Source of the DNA: Hemibagrus wyckioides
Lineage: Eukaryota; Chordata; Actinopteri; Siluriformes; Bagridae
Length of the DNA: 64,000 nt
Reading direction: 5' to 3'
NCBI RefSeq assembly: GCF_019097595.1
Contig: NC_080718.1
Coordinates: 11,006,657-11,070,656, forward strand
Shown here: positions 48,331 to 58,262 of the stretch, one piece after another
Numbering within the stretch: the first letter of the stretch is position 1
Layout: every line of letters starts with the position of its first letter
Made by a program: the position numbers and the translations under genes
The notes under the pieces: model-generated
What the model saw: the letters and a program-made list of their open reading frames with translations, nothing else
Databases searched by the model: none
What the model was told of the DNA's origin: nothing

Positions 48331-51258
48331 TTTGCTGGGGGGTACCTCATCTAGCTGTCCAAGACCCCCTCTCAAACTTTCTTTCTGTACATTAGGAGCC
48401 ATGAAGTAAAGGGTCTGGTCATGGTTATGCCAAAATTGCCCATTACCCATCAACCTGAACCTGTCGCATGACCTAGTCAAATATTCCACCTATCACCCCT
48501 ATTTCAGTTTTAGATTAAGTGTGTTTCATTGTGCTGGATTAGTGTGTAGTTATGTGTGTGCCACAGTATAGCTCATAGTTGTATATTCTTTGCTTGGTAT
48601 GCTCTGTTTGTGTTTATTGTCCTTGCTGTCCGGTCAGTGGTTTGGCTAGCACCTAACGTGATAAACAATGCCTGCATTCGCATCTGCCTTCGCCTCCAAT
48701 TCCTGACAAAATGCAATAACAACTGCAGACTGAGAACCAGAAAAAGAATAAAAGAATTTCTTAAGAATGGCCATGTACAGTTAATGTAAGTAATATTAAA
48801 ATGTGTTCCATGTTTTTGTGATTATTTATGTTTGAAATAAGAAACTGGAATATTGTCAGGTGTAGTGTGTAACGTATAATAATCATTCTTGCCCAGCCTT
48901 TCAAATTCTGGCATGCCAGGTTCTTGTTTTTTTTGGAACACAGTGTGCCAATATTCAAGGCAAATTAAATTAATTTCCATTTTCTGCACATCTGCTATAA
49001 TAAACAGCTAACTACAAGTGAACGAGGCAGGAATAATTGTATCACACAAGTGAACTTGTCTTTAATTCTCCACGTCTCTCTGTTTATGGAAGGACTGCTC
49101 GTCCATGTTTTAGGTGTGTCCTGCTATTTGTGTTTAGATGTCCTGAGCGACTTCGGCACATGCGCATTTTAAAGAAGGGGATCAGTCTGTGAGTCAGACA
49201 GGCCTGTTCAGGCCACGTTTTGGCTTGCATCATACTGATTCATTCTTAGATTTTATAAGGACTATTGTACTCCGTAGAGTGTTTTGTTTCATAAACGCAT
49301 TATCAATAAAATTCTCTATTATAAAAGCATATGAGACAGTTAAGTTGTAAACTAAAATCATTTGAAATGATAATTCTTCATAAAAAAACTTTATAGAAAC
49401 AATTATGTCTGTCAAGTACACTGAAAACAAATGTAAAAATCTGAATTTCTGTCAAGAACACTGCGCAATGTGCATCAGATATTTCACACTTAAGAATGGA
49501 ACAAGATATTATAACTTCTGGATGTGATCTGTGCAGTTTTATAACAGATGATAATTGGAGTTTGCTTAACCTGCTGTAACATGCCCAGAAGTGATGCGTC
49601 ATGATAGGTTATTTTTTGTAAATTGTAGACGCCAGTGCTCTTGCAGTGTAATTCAATCGAAAAATCTTTCATGCAAAACTCATGATTGATTTGTTTCTGA
49701 GAAAACAGTACGTCTTTAAACATGTGTTCTTGAAGTAGCAGAGTTAAAAATATCAAACCACGATGATAAAAAGTATTTGGTTCATACAGATACTGTTCAA
49801 AGATGGCAACGTGAGCATGGGGGTACGTTTTCTTCTGCAGCCGTTCACAGGCTTCAGAGAAATTTGACTAAAGTGGTCTGTTCAGATAGTAGTGCAGAGA
49901 TAATACAATTATTCAATGCCTTCATAAAAACAGCAGATGATTCGTATGACTCACAATCACTGTAGACAAGGCTAAGTGAAAGATAGAGTCTCGTGCAATA
50001 AGAATACATGGCTGCTTCTCATGTATGAAACTATAAAACTATCAAACAAGTACAAGACCACTGCTAGCTTTATAACCCACAAAGAAAAATCCCATGATGT
50101 CACATATGAAGTGGAAGAATATGTGAGATTTTTCCCTACATGTCCTCAGGGAGTTTTTTTTTTTACAAATTTACCTGCCTCTCTGCTTCACAAACACATA
50201 CGTACTGAAAGCTAAATATAGCCGAGTGTTGAACTTTCTTCACTTATAGAGCTACTATGTGTAAACAATGCCTCACCTTGAAACCTGATTGTTGAGTTGT
50301 TCAAAAGGTTTAAAGGAAATGACTGGCTCAGTTCTGAGCATAATTCATTTGGAAGTTTGAGTCATAAACAAATAAGCGCGAATCAAGGCCACTCTTTTCA
50401 AAGTTGTGTAATGTATGAATAAAATTTTAAAGCATCCAGGTTTCGCCGTGTGCCTACGTGTGCCTCGCAGAGTAGGACCAGACGTGTTGACGTTCAGCCT
50501 TCAACAAAACAAATCACCTTGCCCTTTCACCCATATATACACACACAAGAGAAGGCTCGAGTCTGGGAGTATCAGTGTATCAACGTGTCATCAGGTCTGC
50601 TGTTGCGACTAACTCCAATTGACACTTTCCACTGAGTTTAGCTGCCACTGAGCCACAAGCAGTATGCTAGTCTATACTTAACCCTACCAGGAATAGTGTG
50701 CCTCACATTTCCACAGTCCCCTCAGCAGCTCCACAAAACAGAAGAGCACTACTCGGTGGGGGGTGTGGATGGGCGTGATGTGAGCTACATAACCTCTCCT
50801 CCAGTTTCCATGCTCCTCTTGTCCCACTTATATCACCACCGTTGGCCACACATCACATGCATCCCATATATTTTACCCCTCATTCCTACACTCTTGGCAC
50901 TTTGCCCGCTCTGCATCGGTGTGGTTACGTGACTCAGGAAGAGGCTTGTCCTCCTATTGACCTCCACACCTCCTCAGCGGGCTGACTCAGGCACATCCAG
51001 GAAGTAGAAAACCAAAAACAGGATGATAGGGGAATTTTTTGGTTTGTAGTTTTTTTTTTCCTGTCAATGTTACCAAAGCCCATCTTAATTACATGTCACA
51101 GAGGAGTAGTAAGCTGATGCAACGCTATGTTTAATTTGGTCATTGCAACCAACAAAATTCTTGCAGGCAGAGAGCAGAAACTGATTTGCTTTCCTTACAA
51201 AAACTGTGGGGAAAAGGGTCGTGGTGGAGGAGATGGCAACATACTAACAGCATAAACA
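48331..51258. other. Intergenic unique DNA, no gene seen
   Basis: Short frames only, between grhl1 and klf11. Confidence 0.45.
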
Positions 51259-51276
51259 ATAATAATAATAATAATG

Positions 51277-51339
<63 letters not shown>
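51259..51339. repeat. (AAT)n microsatellite
   Basis: About 26 trinucleotide units with one GAT interruption. Confidence 0.95.
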
Positions 51340-51343
<4 letters not shown>

Positions 51344-51516
51344 ACAGCACAAAAGATAAATAGCGGGAGATAAAGAAAATAACTCCAAACATGCACAAAT
51401 GCATGTGCTTCACAATCCACGTCCTTTCCCCTTCAGTGAATTGCCTTTTCTGCCAGTTTTTAGGCTTGGATCTGCTGCTTAAATTGAGAAAGCAAAAAAT
51501 TTGATTTCACATGTTA

Positions 51517-52770
51517 CACTATATTGCCAAAAGTATTCGCTCACCCATCCAAATAATCAGAATCAGGTGTTCCAATCACTTCCATGGCCATGGGTGTATA
51601 AAATCAAGCACCTAGGCATGCAGACTGTTTTTACAAACATTTGTGAAAGAATGGGTCACTCTCAGGAGCTCAGTGAATTCCAGCGTGGAACTGTGATAGG
51701 ATGCCACCTGTGCAACAAATCCAGTCGTGAAATTTCCTCGCTCCTGAATATTCCACAGTCAACTGTCAGCTGTATTATAAGAACGTGGAAGTGTTTGGGA
51801 ACGACAGCAACTCAGCCACAAAGTGGTAGGCCACGTAAACTGACGGAGCGGGGTCAGTGGATGCTGAGGCGCATAGTGTGAAGAGGTCACCAACTTTCTG
51901 CAGAGTCAATCGCTACAGACCTCCAAACTTCATGTGGCCTTCAGATTAGCTCAAGAACAGGGCGCAGAGAGCTTCATGGAATGGGTTTCCATGGCCGAGC
52001 AGCTGCATCCAAGCCATACATCACCAAGTGCAATGCAAAGCGTCGGATGCAGTGGTGTAAAGCACGCCGCCACTGGACTCTAGAGCAGTGGAGACGTGTT
52101 CTCTGGAGTGACGAATCACGCTTCTCCATCTGGCAATCTGATGGACAAGTCTGGGTTTGGTGGTTGCCAGGAGAACGGTACTTGTCTGACTGCATTGTGC
52201 CAAGTGTAAAGTTTGTGTGATCATTTGTTTAAATTATGGTGTGGGGTTGTTTTTCAGGAGCTGTGCTTGGCCCCTTAGTTCCAGTGAAAGGAACTTTGAA
52301 TGCTTCAGCATACCAAGACATTTTGGACAATTCTATGCTCCCAACTTTGTGGGAACAGTTTGGAGCTGGCCCCTTCCACTTCCAACATGACTGTGCACCA
52401 GTGCACAAAGCAAGGTCCATAAAGACATGGATGACAGAGTCTGGTGTGGATGAACTTGACTGGCCTGCACAGAGTCCTGACCTCAACCCAATAGAACACC
52501 TTTGGGATGAATTAGAGCGGAGACTGAGAGCCAGGCCTTCTCGTCCAACATCAGTGTGTGACCTCACAAATGCGCTTCTGGAAGAATGGTCAAAAATTCC
52601 CATAAACACACTCCTAAACCTTGTGGACAGCCTTCCCAGAAGAGTTGAAGCTGTTATAGCTGCAAAGGGTGGACTGACGTCATATTGAACCCTATGGATT
52701 AGGAATGGGATGTCACTTAAGTTCATATGCGAGTCAAGGCAGGTGAGCGAATACTTTTGGCAATATAGTG
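51517..52770 (+). mobile_element. Tc1-type transposon copy, dead
   Basis: A 1254-bp third copy of the family, flanked by TA, with well-kept inverted ends. It lies between grhl1 and klf11. Compared with the 41.6-kb copy it keeps a fuller left end (CCATCCAAATAATCAG) and has one block swapped near 52.215 kb. Confidence 0.92.
51657..52688 (+). pseudogene. Tc1-type transposase pseudogene
   Basis: The start is close to that of the intact copy (MGHSQELSEF). A TGA at 51879-51881 replaces a CGA codon. Near 52215-52236 a G-rich stretch coding GGGG in the intact copy is replaced by unrelated AT-rich bases 6 nt longer, which keeps frame but brings in TGA and TAA. The rest, including QHDCAPVH and [11 protein letters not shown], reads in one frame to the normal end (TSY). 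Unlike the intact copy it has Trp in IWQSD and Arg in LERRL. Confidence 0.88.
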
Positions 52771-53379
52771 TATATTGCCATAGCAAACTCAAAAAAGTAA
52801 AAAAAAAAAAGCTATGATAAATGTTGGCACCCCTGAGAATGGAACATGGAGCAAAACCAGCATTATTTGGAAACAGTGTCATTAGCACAAGAACTGATAA
52901 TGCCAACATAGCCACATTGTCTTCTGGCAGACTTGGTGACCAAAAAAATTCCAGCTCCTCTATTCATTCCCACAACATCCATTCAAATAGCATCCATTCT
53001 CCAGACACACAGTGTTATGGTAGCACTATGATCCAGAAAAGTGTTAGCATGGGTGCTATGATTTCTGCTGACTAGTACAATACTTAGATTGATGTTGCTC
53101 AGCATGTAACTAGGAAATTCGATGGATCAAACAACATCAATCCAGGCAAACAAAAATAGCAGCTAAACACCAGTGGAAATTAAAGTGCAATGTTTCACTG
53201 TCAATAATTCATAAAACTATCATGATCCTCGGCTTACCTCAGACCTTTACAAACAAGTGATTTTCTTTCTGTTATATGCAAGCTTTCTCTTATATATCGA
53301 CTACTAATACAGACTATATGCATTTGCATATTACAAAGCCCTCTAAAAAGATTTTACAAAGCCCTATAAGCACAAAAGA

Positions 53380-53837
53380 TTGTGGACATCTTATCCTACC
53401 ACCAACCCCCACACCCATTTACTCTAATAATAACCTCCACTTTTCGGGGGAGACTTTCCACTTTTAAAAGTAGTTCCATAGGAATTTATCTAATTTAGCC
53501 ACAGGAGCATTAGTGAGTTTAGGTACTGATGCCAAGCATGGAGAACTGGCACACAGGGCTCTGTGCAGGACAGAGTTCTTCCAAACTAAACATGTCTTCA
53601 TGGAGCTAACTTTGTGCACAGGGATACTGTCATGCTGGAACAGGTTTGGGTCTTTAAGTTCCAGTGAATTTCTATGAAATTGTAAATCTTGCAAGGACAT
53701 CTAATACAATCCAAATGTATGTCGGCAGTTTAGGGAAGGCCCACGTGTAGGTGTGATGGTTCAGGTGTCCACAACCTTATTTTCAGAGCCTTTTTAGAAA
53801 GCGTTAGAACCTTTAGAATTCTTTTGACCATATAGTG
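53380..53837 (-). mobile_element. Tc1-type fossil, internally deleted
   Basis: On the minus strand it keeps a FQHDSIPVHKVSSMKT remnant and, at its low-coordinate side, the C-terminal region (ACCTCCACTTTTC) that matches the 24.1-kb relic in reverse. Its high-coordinate end reads TTTTGACCATATAGTG. Frames are broken throughout. Confidence 0.65.
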
Positions 53838-54555
53838 CATGTTATAGTGAGAGCTAACAGCTTGATTTAATTTTATTGTCACTTTAAGAACCTTTTAGGA
53901 CACCCAGGCACTTTGTCAGCATCCCAGGAACTTTCTGCTTTCAGCTTCCTCTGCATTCGTTCTTCCTCTCTATTAATATACACCAGGATATACACTTTTC
54001 TGTGCACCAGGAACTACTGGTGTTGAAATTGCTGTACTGAACATTTCTGAAGGGTCATATGCAAGTTTTAAAGAAAAGACCAACCCTTTACCTGCTCATT
54101 TTAATTTACAGCAAGCAGCAAAAATATATGCAAGACTAATTCATTTCAGCTAATGTGTGTCTTTGATTTGGAAGGTACTAATAGAGCAGTCAATCCCAGT
54201 GCCATTATTGAGGACCCATGCCTTACACAACTAAATTGTGGGTAACTTTTTACCCACAATTCATATCACTTCTGATTCCAATTTTTCTGGAACACCTGCT
54301 GTTTTAAAAAATAAATAAAAATCAAAGACATTTTTCATCACCTGTTTCACCTCTCCTCTGAGACCAAGGGAGATTTAAACTTAGTGAATATAACGCTTCC
54401 TTTCATTCTTTTCTTATTTTACATTTTTACCCACATCTTTAAAAAGCAAAATCAACTTGTGTATGCGTGCTTTAATGTAACATTTGAATTCTCGATTCTG
54501 CGATTCTGGTTGATTAGTAATGTGATGAATCGAGAGTTTATTGTCTTATGTACTT

Positions 54556-54598
<43 letters not shown>

Positions 54599-54606
54599 AG
54601 AGAGAG

Positions 54607-54651
<45 letters not shown>
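54556..54651. repeat. (GA)n microsatellite, compound
   Basis: GA tract broken by AATGA and GTGTGTGT. Confidence 0.95.
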
Positions 54652-54654
<3 letters not shown>

Positions 54655-55134
54655 GAGAAGCTGGTGAGGACACTATTTATAGCTGTTATAAGAGCAGCGA
54701 TGGGAACTAACTTGCTTCGTGGAAGTTTCACCAGAGTAAACTTGCCTATAAACAGCTAAAAAGAAGGTTGTGTTGTTCTTTAATAAATAATAATTCTATT
54801 TCATTTTAGAATTTTTGTCAAACTGCTGTGGTATAGGTAGTATAAGTGGAATAAAAACAACTTCCCATAGTTTATTCTTTAAAAAAACTCCTGTCATGTT
54901 TTATGTGTTACTTGATAAACATGACTTTATATTGATGCTTCAGTGTTACATGTCAATATTATACATTCTGAGTGACAGTGGTGTAACAAACAATCAACAG
55001 ACCTGGAAGCTGTAGAAAAACTAAACTTTAGTATATTGCAATAATTGCTGTAATCATGTGATCATTTTACATTATGACAAAAGTAGCATATTATTTTTTA
55101 CCTAATTCAGTACTGGATTATGTAATGAAGAATA

Positions 55135-55960
55135 CACTATATTACCAAATGTTTTGGGACACCCCTCCAAATCATTGAATTCAGGTGTTGTTTTTCAGGG
55201 GTTTGGGCCCGGCCCCTTAATTCCAGTGAAAGGAACTCTTAATGCTTCAGCATACCAAGACATTTTGGACTATTTCATGCTCCCAACTTTGTGGGAACAG
55301 TTTGGGGATGACATCTCCTTGTTCCAACATGACTGCACACCAGTGCACAAATCAAGGTCCATAAAGACATGGATGAGTGAGTTTGGTGTGAAGGAACTTG
55401 ATTAGCCTGAATTCGACCTGATAGAACACCTTTTGGATGAATTAGAGCGGAGACTGTGAGCCAGGCCAAAAGTGGGTCATCTGCCTTTACATGCACTTGA
55501 ATGTAATATGGAGTTGGCCCACCCAACTATAACAGCTTCAACTCTTCTGGGAAGGCTTTCCACAAGGTTTAGGAGTGTGTTTATGGGGATTTTTGACCAT
55601 TCCTCTAGAAGCGCATTTGTGAGGTCAGGCACTGATGTTGGATGAGAAGGTCTGGCTCTCAGTCTCCGCTTTAATTCATCTCAAAGGTGTTTTATCGGGT
55701 TGAGGTCAGTTCCTCCACACCAAACTCACTCATACATGTCTTTATGGACCTTGCTTTGTGCACTGGTGTGCAGTCATGTTGAAACAGGAAGGGGTCATCC
55801 CCAAACTGTTCCCACAAAATTAGGAGCATGAAAAAGTCCAAGATGTCTTGGTATGCTGAAACATTAAGACTGGAACTAAATGGCCAAGCCAAACCCCTCA
55901 AAAACAACACCTGAATTCAATGATTTGGAGGGGTGTCCCAAAACTTTTGGCAATACAGTC
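55135..55960. mobile_element. Fold-back Tc1 derivative (two deleted halves head to head)
   Basis: An 826-bp element flanked by TA. Its ends read CACTATATTACCAAATG and the inverse of GACTGTATTGCCAAAAG. Just inside each end, the terminal region is fused to the middle of a transposase (FQGFGPGPLIPVKGTL on the left arm). The left arm is about 55135-55470 and the right arm about 55646-55960. They are inverted copies of each other and both carry the FQHDCTPVH catalytic segment, reading inward. The middle, about 55471-55645, holds only the C-terminal transposase region, on the minus strand. The family is related to, but distinct from, the three full-length copies. Confidence 0.85.
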
Positions 55961-56005
55961 TATGTTGCTCAGTTTATGGTCATTATGGCCAGTTTTTTTT
56001 TTACT

Positions 56006-56078
56006 TCCAGGCTTCCATACTTCCAGGCTTCCATACTTCCATACTTCCAGGCTTCCATACTTCCATACTTACATGTAT
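56006..56078 (+). repeat. CTTCCAGGCTTCCATA minisatellite
   Basis: Words CTTCCAGG and CTTCCATA alternate in tandem over about 70 bases. Confidence 0.85.
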
Positions 56079-56479
56079 TATTTTCCTAGCTTTATCGTAT
56101 TTTACTAGCTCTGTGTCCTAATTTGTGACTGCAAGCCAACCAAACCAACAAGCCCTAATGGCATAGTTAAAAAATCATGTCATCTCAAGACTGGATATCT
56201 CTATTCATGGTGTTCATATATATGTTTGTGTGGGACAAAAGTCAGTGGGTTGTGTTCTAGGTATGGGGCAAAATAAGTCCAAACTTGTCAATAAATGACT
56301 CCAAATATGCTTAAATGAGCATGTTTAAATGTGGTTTGTTCATGAGTAATCTGCAACTTAGGGCTGTTTTATGGCAAAAGAAACATGCGCACGTTTGATC
56401 ATTTGCTTATGGGACTGTGTTCCTTGTTCCAGTTCAATACAGATTGCTAATGCATTGCTTATATCAGTTGTAGCATTAT

Positions 56480-56750
56480 TGCCTCACAGTTTCATCCTGA
56501 GCTTGGGTTACTGTCTGTGTTGAGTTTCACGCGCTCTCCCTGTGTCAACATGGTTTCCTCTGGGTCGCCTGGTTTCCTCCCGCATCCCAAAAACATGTTT
56601 GTTGGCTATGCTAACTTGCCTCTAGGACTGAATTTGTGTGTGTGTGTGTGTGTGTGTGCATGGACCGGCGTCCCATTAGGGGTTCCTGAGACAGTCTCCA
56701 CATCTATATCGACCCTGACCAAGTGCTTATTGAAGATGAATAAGCAATAT
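56480..56750. repeat. Interspersed repeat
   Basis: GGTTTCCTCCCGCATCCCAA, GGACCGGCGTCCCATTAGGG and a GAAGATGAATAAG end mark a repeat common in fish. A (GT)n tract is at 56637-56658. Confidence 0.55.
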
Positions 56751-56889
56751 GATCTCTAAGTGATGAATAATAATGTTACTCATTAACACATGAAGTCACC
56801 TATATACCTTAATCAATGTAATGATATGGTTAATATGAAGCATAGAGGAGTGTTGTTCCAACAGTGAACCTGCCAGCAGTTACTAAGTC

Positions 56890-57130
56890 TAAGGGGGGTG
56901 GCTCAAGTGGTTAAGTCTCTGGGTTGTTGACTGGGAAGATCAGGGGTTCAAGCCCCAGCACTGCCAAGTTGCCACTGTTGAGCAAGGCCCTTAACCCTCT
57001 CTGCTCCAGGGGTGCTGTATCATGGCTAACCCTGTGCTCTGACCCCAACCTCCAAGGATGGGACATGTGAAGAAAGAATTTCACTGTGCTGTAATGTATA
57101 TGTGACAAATAAAGGCTCTTTCTTTCTTTT
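56890..57130 (+). repeat. tRNA-derived SINE, full length
   Basis: The head GGTGGCTCAAGTGGTTAAGT looks like an A box and AGGGGTTCAAGCCCC at about 56942-56955 is a good B box. The body (GAGCAAGGCCCTTAACCCTC, ATTTCACTGTGCTGTAATGT) ends in a CTTTCTTT tail. It lies just upstream of the klf11 promoter. Confidence 0.85.
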
Positions 57131-57289
57131 CAGTTAAAGAAGCTTTTCTGCTCTTCGCTTCCCTTTGCTGTCGAATTAAAAATATATAAAAACATGAGCC
57201 ATGTATAAGGCGTACTTTTCCAGTTACAGCTGACCCGGCAGAGCCAAACCAAGCGGTATTACTCACTACTCTAACGTTTTACTCAAAGC

Positions 57290-57697
57290 TCCTGTGACCT
57301 TTCGTCCAGTTTCCCGGCACGCGGTTCACCGGGTTTGCTCTGACACTGCTGACTCCCCCGACACGCCCACCCACAGCCGCGCACCCTCCTTCCGCCAATC
57401 GCGGCTCTGACATGCGCCGATCACGCGTCCGTTTGCACGCCATTGGTCGAGCGGCCACACATGCTCGTTTTCCATTGGTCGCATGTTGCCACCCGCCAGT
57501 CTGTTGTGAATTTTGTTTTTCTATTTTTTTCCCCCCATGACTTGTTTTACTCAGCTGAGGCCAGAGCTGTGTGGTAAAAGCGAATTGAATTCCGGTCTCA
57601 GTCGTCACTACACGGGCGTTAGTAGCACGGACTCCTTTGTTCTGCTCTTCTGTGGTCCGAGAAGTGTTTTCTTTAACTATATATACATTTTGAAGAC
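57290..57697 (+). promoter_or_regulatory. klf11: klf11 CpG-rich promoter and 5' UTR
   Basis: This is the most CpG-dense block near klf11. CCAAT lies at 57395-57399 and inverted CCAAT (ATTGG) at 57442-57446 and 57474-57478, a spacing typical of NF-Y promoters. A GC/CACCC-like stretch (ACGCCCACCCAC) lies near 57363-57374 and could be a site for KLF or Sp factors. No clear TATA box was seen. The ATG at 57698 opens a 14-codon first coding exon followed by a GTAAGA donor. Confidence 0.65.
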
Positions 57698-57980
57698 ATG
57701 TCAACGCGACTATTTCCCAATATGGAGGAATTATCTCAGGTAAGAACAAATAAACCCACTTGTTTACCTGTTACTAACGTTAAATAATGAATTCTAACTC
57801 TCCGGATTGCTTTGGTTGGTTCACACAAAGAGCCAGACATTAGATTTATATTTCCCGATATAAAAGACTTCTGAGCTTAAACTTAATGTTAGTGTTACTT
57901 TGTATATGTTCCTGATGGCTACATTTTTTTTGTCACTATGTATATGCTTCTTAATGTTCTTAATGTGTGTGAATATGAGG

Positions 57981-58033
<53 letters not shown>

Positions 58034-58220
58034 GGTTCCTCAAGGGTTCTTCCGATGGTTCTAGCTTTTTAATGGGTTCTACTTAGGGGAACCCTCTGTT
58101 GTTATAGGTTCCTTATAGAACCTTCCACCAGAGAGACAAACGGCTTCAGAGTCTCAGAATAAGCTGAAATGACTACTAAAGTCAGCATGTCTGTAAACAA
58201 CTCTTCTGTTATTTGTCTGT

Positions 58221-58262
<42 letters not shown>

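Noticed and set aside
57279..57749. 156-codon reverse frame over the klf11 promoter
   Set aside because: CpG-rich DNA has few stops; no homology or splice sites support a divergent gene.
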